The notes under the pieces are model-generated. The model worked only from the letters and a program-made list of their open reading frames with translations, had not been told where the DNA came from and ran no database searches. From contig DAOSOK010000023.1 in the NCBI GenBank assembly GCA_035373905.1, forward strand, positions 22,236 through 86,235: a stretch of DNA of 64,000 bases, given 5' to 3'. Made by a program: the position numbers and the translations under genes. Position 1 is the stretch's first letter, and each line of letters starts with the position of its first letter. Positions 49,734-58,158 of the stretch are shown in pieces. Source of the stretch: Candidatus Ozemobacteraceae bacterium (GTDB lineage: Bacteria; Muiribacteriota; Ozemobacteria; Ozemobacterales; Ozemobacteraceae).

Positions 49734-50463
49734 GATCGTCGTCACCGCCGGCGGAACGCGAGAGCCGCTGGACCGCGTGCGCGTCATCAGCAACTGTTCG
49801 ACCGGCGCCATGGGCGCCGCGATCGTCGATGCCCTGGCGGAACAGGGGTATGACGTGATCTGGATCCACGGACACGGCAGCATTCGCCCTCACGCCGCCT
49901 GCGCGGAGATCACCGTCGACACGGTCGCCTCGGTCGAGGCGGCGCTGCGGAAGACGTGTGCGGATTCTGAGGTGAAGGCCGTGGTTCACGCGATGGCCGT
50001 CTCGGATTACCGGTCGGCGCGGCCGCTGACTCCCGCCGACCTGTTCCGGCACATCGCCGGGGCGGCGGATGAGGCGGATGTCGAGCGACGGCTGATGAAA
50101 CTCGCCGATGAAGCGCCTCCCATCGCGGGCAAGCTTCCCTCGGACAAACCGTGGCTGCCGCTGCTTGTACCCACCGCAAAGCTTCTGGACCATCTGCGGA
50201 GCTGGAGCGCGAATCCCGATCTGGCAATCGTCTCGTTCAAGCTGACCGTCGGCCGTTCCGAAGCGGAGTTGCTCGACATCGCCCGGGCGCAGCTCGAGCG
50301 GAGCGCTTCGAACCTGGTCGTGGCGAACGATCTCGAGATGTTCGAGGGCCGCGACCACGTCGCGTGGCTGGTTGACCGGAACGGCGCCGACGGCCCGATC
50401 GCCGGCCGGGAACGCATCGCACATCGCATCGCCGCTCGTGTCGGGCAGCTGCTTTCCGCGTGA
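49723..50463 (+). CDS. coaB: Phosphopantothenate-cysteine ligase (stand-alone CoaB)
   Basis: Joins 4'-phosphopantothenate and cysteine using CTP or ATP. A 246-residue protein from GTG 49723, overlapping coaC by 11 bases. [35 protein letters not shown] is the typical nucleotide-binding start; VVHAMAVSDYR and SFKLTVGRSEAELLDIA follow, and the lysine-containing segment GKLPSDKPWLPLLVPTAKLLD and the ANDLEMF region fit. Usually this is fused behind CoaC; here it is split. It ends the CoA cluster. Confidence 0.93.
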   Translation: MRGKIVVTAGGTREPLDRVRVISNCSTGAMGAAIVDALAEQGYDVIWIHGHGSIRPHAACAEITVDTVASVEAALRKTCADSEVKAVVHAMAVSDYRSARPLTPADLFRHIAGAADEADVERRLMKLADEAPPIAGKLPSDKPWLPLLVPTAKLLDHLRSWSANPDLAIVSFKLTVGRSEAELLDIARAQLERSASNLVVANDLEMFEGRDHVAWLVDRNGADGPIAGRERIAHRIAARVGQLLSA

Positions 50464-50605
50464 CGGACAGTCCCGCGCTTTTTTCCTGAAGCGACGTGGG
50501 CTGAGTGAGCGGCTTCCTGCCTTGTTTTCTTTTTTTCGGGAACCTTTTGACGTGGTGTGTGTCTAGAAAGACAAAACACCCCGAAGGTAAACCGAAAGGA
50601 GGAAG

Positions 50606-51265
50606 ATGGGTATGTCACGCGCATATGGTTCCTGGCGGTTCTGGTTGATCGCGGTTACGGTCGGTTGTCTTCTGCCCTTCATGGTCTGGGCGGCAGACCA
50701 GGAAAAGACGGATTCCAACGCTCTCAAGCCTGATACGGAAACCATTCAGGAGCCGGCCAGCCCCCCTTCGTCTCTCGAGGACATGATGCGGTCCATGGAG
50801 CAGAAGATGGATCAGATGCTGCAAAGCCCCTTCGGGCAGCGCGGCCGGATGCCCCGGTGGTTCGATGATGATTTTGGACTATTCCCCGGGGCGTTCAAAG
50901 GCGGCATGGGAAAGAATATGTTCCCTGTGCGACAGGCGAGATCGAATATCACCCAGAAAGATGACAATATCATCGTGACGATCGATCTCCCCGGCCACGA
51001 CAAGAGTACCATCGATCTGCGCATCAAGGACCGGGCGCTGATTCTCAAATCCGAACGGAAGTCCATGAACAAGGAAGACAAGGACAACAAGGTCTTCCGC
51101 GAGGAAATCTCGTACGGATCGTTTTCGCAGATTTTCGAACTGCCGCGCAAGGTGCTCGAGACTCAGGCGAAGGCTTCGTATGCCGATGGCGTCCTGACAG
51201 TCACGTTGCCCGTCGACAAGACCGCGCCGCAGGACGAGGATGGATTCAAGATTCCCGTCAACTGA
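50606..51265 (+). CDS. Exported small heat-shock protein (Hsp20/alpha-crystallin)
   Basis: A 219-residue protein. The N-terminus has a Sec signal (WRFWLIAVTVGCLLPFMVWAA). The alpha-crystallin domain spans about residues 105-205: SNITQKDDNIIVTIDLPGHDKSTIDLRIKDRALILKSERK, FSQIFELPRKV, and the family signature KASYADGVLTVTLPVDK. Small heat-shock proteins hold unfolding clients without ATP and are normally cytoplasmic; a signal peptide predicts a periplasmic version. The region between (about 45-100) is Met-rich with DDDFGLFPG. A strong AAAGGAGGAAG ribosome site precedes the start, and a terminator follows at 51295. Confidence 0.88.
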   Translation: MGMSRAYGSWRFWLIAVTVGCLLPFMVWAADQEKTDSNALKPDTETIQEPASPPSSLEDMMRSMEQKMDQMLQSPFGQRGRMPRWFDDDFGLFPGAFKGGMGKNMFPVRQARSNITQKDDNIIVTIDLPGHDKSTIDLRIKDRALILKSERKSMNKEDKDNKVFREEISYGSFSQIFELPRKVLETQAKASYADGVLTVTLPVDKTAPQDEDGFKIPVN

Positions 51266-51294
51266 GTTGTCGTTTGTTTTCTCCCCCCCCCTTC

Positions 51295-51322
51295 GCCCGC
51301 CGGGACGCCCGGCGGGCTTTTT
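51295..51322 (+). terminator. Intrinsic terminator after the small heat-shock gene
   Basis: GCCCGCCGGG pairs with CCCGGCGGGC around ACG (ten base pairs), followed by TTTTTC. Confidence 0.92.
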
Positions 51323-51463
51323 CTTGCGCCGGCATTGGCCTGATGTCCCTTGGGCGACCTGAGAAGGACGGACAGGCATCGATTCTTCTCGTACTCTTCC
51401 GTGAGAAGGCGGAAGCGTATACAATAAGAAAATACTTGGCCGAAGACGCCGACGGGGAGGATT

Positions 51464-53032
51464 ATGATGCGCTCTGTCAGGATTCGAACGCATGTCGTGA
51501 TGTTCCTGGTCTGCCTTGTCCTTGCATCTGCCTGGGCCGCGAACGCGGGAACCGGTGATCCGGGAAAGGTCGTGTTCATCCTTCTCGACGGCTGCCGCGC
51601 CGATACCTTCAACCGGTTGTGCGACCAGGGGCGGGCGCCGACCTTCGCGTGGCTGCGAAACCAGGGGTTGTCCGTCGACAATGCCGTTTCGGTCTGGCCT
51701 TCGACCACCGGGCCGGCGTATGCGCCGTTCATCTGCGGAACGTTTCCCTTCCAGTCGAATCTCACCGGCATCCGCCAGTATCTGCGCTCATCTGGCACGT
51801 ATCGGAGCTACTGCGGCACCGATGTGAAGAAGATCTCCGAAGACCTTTCGCGTGATTTCCCGACCGTGTTCGAGCTCCTTCCCCGCGACAGCCTGGCGCT
51901 CGTCGCCATGCTCGACCGAGGCGCCGGCCGGCGTTTCAACCCGCCCCTCGATTTCTTCCTCAAGAGCATGCGGGGCAAATACCTCGAATGCGACCGCGTC
52001 ATCCTCAGAAAGCTCGAGAAAGAGCTCGATGACGGACTTCCGAGGTTCACATTCGTCAGCTTTCACGGGCCGGACTCGGTCGGGCATCGGACCGGCACCG
52101 ACGGCGCCGGGTACGACGAGGCGGTGATCAACCTCGACGGTATCGTCGCGAAGCTCATTGCGTGGCTGAAGACCCACGGCGAGCTGGAGCGGACCACCAT
52201 CGTCATCAGCGCGGATCACGGCTCCCAGTCGACCTCGAAAAGCGGCGACCTGGCACCGGCTCTTTCGGCTCTGGGCCTGAAGGTCCGTGATGCCATCGGC
52301 CGCAGCACGATCGGGTACAACCTTGACAAGACGGGGCATGCCGATGAAAACGACGTGATCGTCTGCGTGAGCGGCAACGCCTGCGTTCAGCTGTATCTCA
52401 AGGGACGGCCCGGCGCCGCCTTCGAAGGAGCGCCGTCGTTCCGGATCCGCCCGACGCTTTCCGAGATGCGGGCGTATCGACGGGGAAGCGACGCGCGCGA
52501 AGTCGGCGACGTGATCGGAACGATTCTGGCCCAGCCCTGCGTCGGTTTTCTGGCGGTCAGGGATGGCCGGGCCCGGTACCGGGTGCTGTCGAAATCTGGC
52601 GAAGCCGTGATCACGCGGGAAGGAGACCGGCTTGGCTACAGGGTCGTTTCCGGAGCCGACCCGCTGCAGATGGGCATTGCGGCGCGCAAGGTGTCGGACG
52701 GGCGGTTGATCCAGGAACGGAAATGGCTTCGCATGACCTGTCTCGATCCGTATCCTGACGCCGTGTTTCAGATTTCGCAGCTTCTCGAGGCCGAGAACTC
52801 GGGAGACATCATCGTCAATGCCGCCCCCGGCTACGAACCGTGGCACGAAGGCCAGAAGGGTGTGCATGGCGGCCTGGATGCGGGCCAGATCAAGGTGCCG
52901 ATGGTCCTGTGGGGGAAGGGCGTTTCGCCGGGGCGTCTGCCCTGTGCCCGCACGGTCGACCTCTACGTGACGATGCTGAAGCTGATGCAGGTGGCGCCGC
53001 CGCCCGGCCTGCTCGGCCTGCCCCTGTTCTGA
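51464..53032 (+). CDS. Exported phosphodiesterase/alkaline-phosphatase-superfamily protein
   Basis: A 522-residue protein with a signal peptide (VVMFLVCLVLASAWAANA). Superfamily metal ligands are in VVFILLDGCRADTF and the nucleophile-like Thr in WPSTTGPAYAPFICG; FHGPDSVGH, VISADHGSQS and KGVHGGLD supply further ligands. This is the layout of type I phosphodiesterase/nucleotide pyrophosphatases, which cleave phosphodiesters or sulphates outside the cytoplasm; the substrate is unknown. A GGGAGG site is four bases before the ATG. The adjacent secreted GH1 glycosidase (37 bases downstream) may share the transcript. Confidence 0.82.
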   Translation: MMRSVRIRTHVVMFLVCLVLASAWAANAGTGDPGKVVFILLDGCRADTFNRLCDQGRAPTFAWLRNQGLSVDNAVSVWPSTTGPAYAPFICGTFPFQSNLTGIRQYLRSSGTYRSYCGTDVKKISEDLSRDFPTVFELLPRDSLALVAMLDRGAGRRFNPPLDFFLKSMRGKYLECDRVILRKLEKELDDGLPRFTFVSFHGPDSVGHRTGTDGAGYDEAVINLDGIVAKLIAWLKTHGELERTTIVISADHGSQSTSKSGDLAPALSALGLKVRDAIGRSTIGYNLDKTGHADENDVIVCVSGNACVQLYLKGRPGAAFEGAPSFRIRPTLSEMRAYRRGSDAREVGDVIGTILAQPCVGFLAVRDGRARYRVLSKSGEAVITREGDRLGYRVVSGADPLQMGIAARKVSDGRLIQERKWLRMTCLDPYPDAVFQISQLLEAENSGDIIVNAAPGYEPWHEGQKGVHGGLDAGQIKVPMVLWGKGVSPGRLPCARTVDLYVTMLKLMQVAPPPGLLGLPLF

Positions 53033-53069
53033 AGCCGATAAGCGTCTTGTCGCGATGGAGGAGATTCGC

Positions 53070-55082
53070 ATGAGTATCCCGGTTTGTCGCCGAATGGCAT
53101 CCTGTTGGCGGTTCCTTGCCGTGCTGTGGATCGCATTCTGCGTGTCCGCCCCGGCCTTCGCGGATATCCGGGACGCTCTCGACCGGTATTCCGACGCGCT
53201 GCGACGGCATCTGGTCTGGCAGTTTCTGTCGCTTCCGACGGCCGGAAGCCAGGTGGAACGCCTCGTGCGCTGCCATACGAAAACCGTTGCCGACCTCATC
53301 AGGAACCAGTGGCGACAGACGAAGGCATCCGAACATCTGCGCAGATCGGCCGATGAGCTGGAGCGGCTTCAGACCCTGGTGCTTTCGATCTTTCCCGCCC
53401 CGAACTCCGGCATGCGGGACGATGCCGCCCGATTGATCATCGCCCGGATTCCGGAAGGAGCAGGCGTGTTTCCCGTCAGGCGTGGATATCTGCCGCTTCT
53501 CGAATCCCTGCGATCCCGTCTCCAGCATCAGGAGGCCCAGAGTGAACGGTCCGATACCCGAACTCTCGATCTCGTGGCGCCGGCGATTGCGAAGATTCGC
53601 GCGGAATGCGCGCAGATCTCCCAGGCCGAGGAAGTCGGACTCCTTCAGGCCTGGTTCTCGCGGAACTGCGTGGCCATCGAACCGGCCCTTTCCGGAAGCG
53701 GCTCTCCGATCTTTGTCATTTCCGGGGCTGGAACGGTGTCGAAGAACGGAAACCTGCCCGGCAAGCCGCTTCCGACGGGAAATCCGATTCCGAAAAAATT
53801 CCTGTGGGGTGTTTCCACCTCGAGTCAGCAGTGGGAAGGCAAAAGGCACGGCGGCATCTGGGAGACGTTCGCCGATGCGGGCCGCACCGAGGAAAAGATC
53901 GGGCGGGCCGCCAACGGATACGAGCTGTTCGAAAAGGATCTCGACCTGGCGGCCGGGATGGGTTTGAATGCGTTCAGAACGAGCATCGAATGGGGCCGGA
54001 TCGAGCCGGAGCAGGGCAAAATCGATCCGGAGGGCGTCAAGTTCTATCATCGCCTGTTCGACGGCATGCGAAAACGCGGCCTGGAGCCGGTCGTCACGCT
54101 CGTTCACTTCACGTGGCCCCAGTGGTTCGAGAAGATCGGCGGCTGGGACTCGGAAGCCGGCGTGCGCGCGTTCTGCCGGTTCGTCGATATCGTGTCGCGC
54201 GAATACGGGAGCAAGGTGGATTTCTGGCTCACCTACAACGAACCGCCTGTGGAGATCATCGCCGGCTACGTGCTCGGGGCCAGCGCGCCTGGATATCGAA
54301 ACCCGCTCAAGGCGCTCGCCGTCACCCGCGCCTGGATCCGATGCCACAAACTCGCCTACCGGATCATCCACGAAAACGATACCACGGCGTATGTTTCCTG
54401 GAATAACTATACCGGAACGTATAGATTAGGCAGTCTCGGCGATATCCATGTCCTGGTCGAGGGTGCAGCCAATCAGGGCGGTTCTGACGCGTCGGCCGCG
54501 GGCGTTCTCGAGACGCTGACGAGTGTCGAGAACCAGTGGATGAAAGAAGTGGCCAGCATCGAAGGCGGACGAGGCGCCGGTTCGAGAAGCCGGTCGAAAT
54601 ATCTCGACTATATCGGCATCGATTATTACGCTCTCTGGCGGCTGCCGGGAGGCTTCACGAAGCCTCACCTGTGGGAGATCCACCCCGAGGGCTTCTACGA
54701 CGTGATCAGGAATTACTACAACTGGTTCAGGGTGCCGGTGCTGGTCGCGGAGAACGGTATGGCGAGCTGCGACCTGGCGCCGCGCCAGGACGGCTGGACC
54801 CGCGAGGCGTTCCTCGTTCAGCATGTGAAGCAGATGCAGCGCGCGATCCGCGACGGCTATCCCGTGCTCGGCTACATCCACTGGTCGATCACGGACAACT
54901 GGGAGTGGGGCTCGTTCGCACCCCGGTTCGGTCTGTATTCCGTCGACTGTCGCAACGAGCGGTTCGAACGCGTGCCGACCCCGTCGGTCGACGTCTATCG
55001 CGCCATCGTCCGGGCCGGCGGCGTCACGCCCGAACTGGAAGCCCGGTATCCGGCGCCGATATCTTCCGGAAAGGCCCGGTAA
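53070..55082 (+). CDS. Secreted GH1 glycoside hydrolase with extra N-terminal domain
   Basis: A 670-residue protein from ATG 53070, chosen because GGAGGAG lies about eight bases upstream (the in-frame ATG at 53055 would include it). The signal peptide (FLAVLWIAFCVSAPAFA) is followed by about 210 residues of unassigned helical sequence. A GH1 TIM barrel follows from KKFLWGVSTSSQQWEG: LNAFRTSIEWGRIEPEQGKID, the acid/base Glu391 in TYNEP, the nucleophile Glu561 in VAENG, and YIHWSITDNWEWG. It predicts a retaining beta-glucosidase-like activity outside the cytoplasm. Most GH1 enzymes are cytoplasmic and about 450 residues, so export and the added domain are unusual. Confidence 0.9.
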   Translation: MSIPVCRRMASCWRFLAVLWIAFCVSAPAFADIRDALDRYSDALRRHLVWQFLSLPTAGSQVERLVRCHTKTVADLIRNQWRQTKASEHLRRSADELERLQTLVLSIFPAPNSGMRDDAARLIIARIPEGAGVFPVRRGYLPLLESLRSRLQHQEAQSERSDTRTLDLVAPAIAKIRAECAQISQAEEVGLLQAWFSRNCVAIEPALSGSGSPIFVISGAGTVSKNGNLPGKPLPTGNPIPKKFLWGVSTSSQQWEGKRHGGIWETFADAGRTEEKIGRAANGYELFEKDLDLAAGMGLNAFRTSIEWGRIEPEQGKIDPEGVKFYHRLFDGMRKRGLEPVVTLVHFTWPQWFEKIGGWDSEAGVRAFCRFVDIVSREYGSKVDFWLTYNEPPVEIIAGYVLGASAPGYRNPLKALAVTRAWIRCHKLAYRIIHENDTTAYVSWNNYTGTYRLGSLGDIHVLVEGAANQGGSDASAAGVLETLTSVENQWMKEVASIEGGRGAGSRSRSKYLDYIGIDYYALWRLPGGFTKPHLWEIHPEGFYDVIRNYYNWFRVPVLVAENGMASCDLAPRQDGWTREAFLVQHVKQMQRAIRDGYPVLGYIHWSITDNWEWGSFAPRFGLYSVDCRNERFERVPTPSVDVYRAIVRAGGVTPELEARYPAPISSGKAR

Positions 55083-55137
55083 AGGTTCCCGGCGGCCGGA
55101 GCCGCCGCTTGTCCGACTGTGGTACAATGTCGCCGTC

Positions 55138-55794
55138 ATGGATATCACCCCGTATTGCGGCATTGTTTTCGATCTCGACGGGACGCTGCTCGACACGCTG
55201 GCTGACATCGCCGATTCGACCAACCGTGTGCTGCGCAGGCACGGATTCGCTCCCCATCCGCTCGATGCCTACCGGTATTTCGTCGGCGACGGCATGCGGA
55301 TGCTTGCGGAACGCGCGCTTCCGGCAGACCGGCGCACGCCGGAACTGATCGATGAGGTGTTCCGTGCTGTGCATGCCGAGTATGACCGGCACTGGGCCGA
55401 TATCACCAGACCATACGACGGCGTTCCCGAGCTTCTCGACGGGTTGCGGGAGCGCGGTATCGAGATGTCGGTCCTGTCGAACAAGCCCGAGGAGTTCACC
55501 GTCATGATGGTCCGGCACTACTTTCCCGGCGTGCCGTTCAAGCGCGTCTACGGCGCCGGCGCGGGGATTCCGCGCAAGCCCGATCCGGCGGGCGCGCTGC
55601 GCATCGCGGCCGAGTCGGGGCTGGATCCGTCGCTGTTCATGTATCTCGGCGATACGATGGTCGATATGAAGACGGCGGTGGCGGCAGGCATGTTCCCGAT
55701 CGGGGCCCTCTGGGGGTTCCGGGAAGAGGCTGAGTTGCGGGAAGGCGGCGCGAAGCTGCTGGTTGCGCATCCGGGAGACATCCTGGACGCGTGA
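55138..55794 (+). CDS. HAD-family phosphatase, phosphoglycolate-phosphatase-like
   Basis: A 218-residue cytoplasmic hydrolase. HAD motif I is IVFDLDGTLLDT with both aspartates, motif II is SVLSNKP, the motif III lysine is in GIPRKPDP, and motif IV is YLGDTMVDMKTAVAAGM. The helical cap between motif I and II and the Gph-like VGDGMRMLAERAL suggest phosphoglycolate phosphatase, but substrate specificity in this family cannot be read from motifs. No tight coupling to neighbours; it lies 55 bases after the GH1 gene and 91 bases before recQ. Confidence 0.85.
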   Translation: MDITPYCGIVFDLDGTLLDTLADIADSTNRVLRRHGFAPHPLDAYRYFVGDGMRMLAERALPADRRTPELIDEVFRAVHAEYDRHWADITRPYDGVPELLDGLRERGIEMSVLSNKPEEFTVMMVRHYFPGVPFKRVYGAGAGIPRKPDPAGALRIAAESGLDPSLFMYLGDTMVDMKTAVAAGMFPIGALWGFREEAELREGGAKLLVAHPGDILDA

Positions 55795-55885
55795 TCTGAG
55801 GAAGCACGACCTCTTTGTTTCCCCGAACATGGGTTTCGACGGATGGATGGATGAGGCCATGATTCGAGGGAGGTTCTGAAACAGG

Positions 55886-57868
55886 ATGGAAATGATGCAG
55901 ATGTCTGAAGACCCGTCGATGGAACGCGGCAAAAGCGCCGGAACCGCATGCCGCAAGAGCCCGGACGACGTGCTGAAGCGGATGTGGGGCTACGGCTCGT
56001 TCCGGCCGATGCAGCGCGAGGCCGTCACGGCCGTGCTCGGCGGGCGGGACGCCCTCGTCATCCTGCCGACGGGTGGCGGGAAGAGCTTGTGCTACCAGCT
56101 TCCGGCGGCGTGCGGCGTCGGGTTGACGCTCGTCGTCTCGCCGCTGATCGCCCTGATGGACGACCAGGTGGCGGCCGCGTGCGAGATCGGCCTGAAGGCC
56201 GGGGCGCTCCATTCGCAGACGCCGGAGAAAACCAGAAAGTCGGTATATGCATCGATATATGACGGCTCGCTCCAGCTTCTGTATGCGAGCCCCGAGCGGC
56301 TCGTCGCCGGCGGTCTGCTCGAGACGGTGCGACCCTGCCTGGGCCTCGTCGCCGTCGACGAGGCGCACTGCGTCTCCCACTGGGGGCATGAATTCCGGCC
56401 CGAATACCGGCAGCTCAGGCCGTTGCTGGAAAGCGTCCCGGAGGTCCCCCGGCTCGCGCTGACCGCGACGGCGACGCCGGCCGTGCAGGAAGACATTCGC
56501 GCCCAGCTCGGCCTGCGGAACCCGGTCTCGCTGGTCGGTCACCCGGACCGGCCGAACCTGACATACCGGGCCTTTCCGCGGCACGACCAGGCGCGCCAGG
56601 TGCTCGACGTGATCCGCAACCACCCGCGGGAGGGCGGCATCGTGTATGCCCAGACGCGAAAAGAAGTCGAGCGCCTGGCAAAGAGCCTCGCGAAGGCGGG
56701 CGTCTCGTGCGCGCCATACCACGCCGGCCTTGACGGAGCGGTGCGCGCCCGCACGCAGGACGACTTCGTCCACGAGCGGCTCGACGTGGTCGTCGCGACG
56801 ATAGCGTTCGGTATGGGCATCGACCGGTCGAACGTGCGGTACGTCGTCCACGCGAACACCCCCAAATCGATCGAGCATTACCAGCAGGAGTCGGGCCGCG
56901 CCGGCCGCGACGGCGAGCCCGCCGAGTGCGTGCTGTTCTTCTCTGCGGGCGACCTCGCCACCCACCGGGCCCTCTCCCTGCGCGACGACGGAATGACCCC
57001 CGAGCGCCGCCGCGTCATCGAGCGGCAGTTGAAGGAGATCGGCCGCTACGCCGTCTCGCCCGTCTGCCGCCACCGCCTCCTCGCAGAGCATTTCGGTCAG
57101 GCATACCCCCCGCTCGCGAGCGATGGAATATATAATAAATCAGATATAACGAATAATATAAATGAGGAACGCGGATGCGGGGCCTGCGACGTCTGCCTCG
57201 GCGAAACGACGGCGTTGCCGGACGACGAGGCGCTCGTGACCGCGCAGAAGATCATCAGCGCCGTGTATCGCACCGGAAGCCGGTTCGGGGGAAACTACGT
57301 CATCAGCGTCCTGCTGGGAAAATCCGACGAACGCATCGGGGCCAACGGCCACGACACCCTGCGCGTCTTCGGCCTGATGAAGGAGTACAGCGAGGCCATC
57401 CTGCGCGGCTGGATCGACCAGCTCGTCATCCAGGGCCTGCTCGCGGTCACCGACGGGGAATACCCGCTCCTCCAGGTCACGAACGCCGGCCTCGACCTGT
57501 GCAAGGGCACCGGCTCGGTGCGCCTCGGCAAGCCCGGCCTGCCCGCCGGTTCCCGCAAGCGGCGGCGCGGCGTGTCCGCCTCCATCGTCGTCGGCGATCC
57601 GGCGAACTCGGACGCGTTGCCGCTGTTCGAGTCGCTCCGTCAGCTCCGCCTCCTGCTGGCGCGCAAACAGGGCATTCCGCCCTACATGGTGTTCCCGGAC
57701 TCGGTGCTTACCTCGATGGCCGCGCTCAAGCCCGCCGACGCCGAATCCCTGCGCCTCATCAAGGGCGTCGGCGACCAGAAGCTCGCGAAATACGGCCGCC
57801 CCTTCCTCGCCGCCATCGCCGGCCAGAATCCCGAAACCGCCGCCGCCTCATTCGCAAAGCCTTCCTGA
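55886..57868 (+). CDS. recQ: ATP-dependent DNA helicase RecQ
   Basis: A 660-residue 3'-5' helicase for recombination and fork repair. Motifs in order: FRPMQREAV (motif 0), LPTGGGKSLCYQLP (I), VVSPLIALMDDQ (Ia), AVDEAHCVSHWGHEFRPEY (II and aromatic-rich loop), LTATATP (III), GIVYAQTRKEVERLA (IV), VATIAFGMGIDRSNVRYVVH (V), QESGRAGRDG (VI). The zinc site uses SPVCRHRLL and RGCGACDVC. An RQC-like region follows, then an HRDC domain (about 560-650). Between the two zinc half-sites lies a strongly AT-rich 45-base insert (57121-57169) encoding YNKSDITNNINEER, out of keeping with the surrounding codons. Confidence 0.95.
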   Translation: MEMMQMSEDPSMERGKSAGTACRKSPDDVLKRMWGYGSFRPMQREAVTAVLGGRDALVILPTGGGKSLCYQLPAACGVGLTLVVSPLIALMDDQVAAACEIGLKAGALHSQTPEKTRKSVYASIYDGSLQLLYASPERLVAGGLLETVRPCLGLVAVDEAHCVSHWGHEFRPEYRQLRPLLESVPEVPRLALTATATPAVQEDIRAQLGLRNPVSLVGHPDRPNLTYRAFPRHDQARQVLDVIRNHPREGGIVYAQTRKEVERLAKSLAKAGVSCAPYHAGLDGAVRARTQDDFVHERLDVVVATIAFGMGIDRSNVRYVVHANTPKSIEHYQQESGRAGRDGEPAECVLFFSAGDLATHRALSLRDDGMTPERRRVIERQLKEIGRYAVSPVCRHRLLAEHFGQAYPPLASDGIYNKSDITNNINEERGCGACDVCLGETTALPDDEALVTAQKIISAVYRTGSRFGGNYVISVLLGKSDERIGANGHDTLRVFGLMKEYSEAILRGWIDQLVIQGLLAVTDGEYPLLQVTNAGLDLCKGTGSVRLGKPGLPAGSRKRRRGVSASIVVGDPANSDALPLFESLRQLRLLLARKQGIPPYMVFPDSVLTSMAALKPADAESLRLIKGVGDQKLAKYGRPFLAAIAGQNPETAAASFAKPS

Positions 57869-57869
57869 A

Positions 57870-57979
57870 CAGCCGGGCTCTTTCAATGCGTCCGGGGCGC
57901 GGTTGATGTCGACCTTCGTTTCGAGACAGGGGCGACAATCCATATCGGTCGCCCCGATCATGAACCAGTTCAAGTGGCC
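57870..57979 (-). pseudogene. Remnant copy of the brxL 3' end
   Basis: The 101 bases 57870-57970 align with 59681-59781, the last part of brxL, at over 90 % by eye, in the same orientation. On the minus strand the reading frame is kept (NWFMIGATDMDCRPC, then LETKVDI and a divergent tail), while sequence further 5' is unrelated. The two copies flank the SEC-C gene as direct repeats about 1.8 kb apart. This suggests duplication, or cassette insertion at the end of a brxL gene. Confidence 0.85.
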
Positions 57980-58044
57980 TTGATGATGATTATTATGTCT
58001 TTATCATGCAATCTCGGGTATTGAGTCCTGCTGAATGAAAACCA

Positions 58045-58109
58045 CCCGTTCGCCCTGAGCCTGTCGAGGGGCGAGTGCATTCGTGCTTCGACAAGCTCAG
58101 CACGAACGG
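58045..58109. repeat. Dispersed inverted repeat, CGTTCGTGCTGAGC family
   Basis: The left arm CCCGTTCGCCCTGAGCCTGT and the right arm, whose inverse begins CCGTTCGTGCTGAGCTTGTC, match with few differences. It is the same family as 36087-36153 and 43646-43715. It lies between the brxL remnant and the end of the SEC-C gene and could stop convergent transcription. Confidence 0.88.
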
Positions 58110-58158
58110 TATCGAGTATGCGGGTGATCGTCGTGTTCCTCGCGTGAGACGAGTAATA

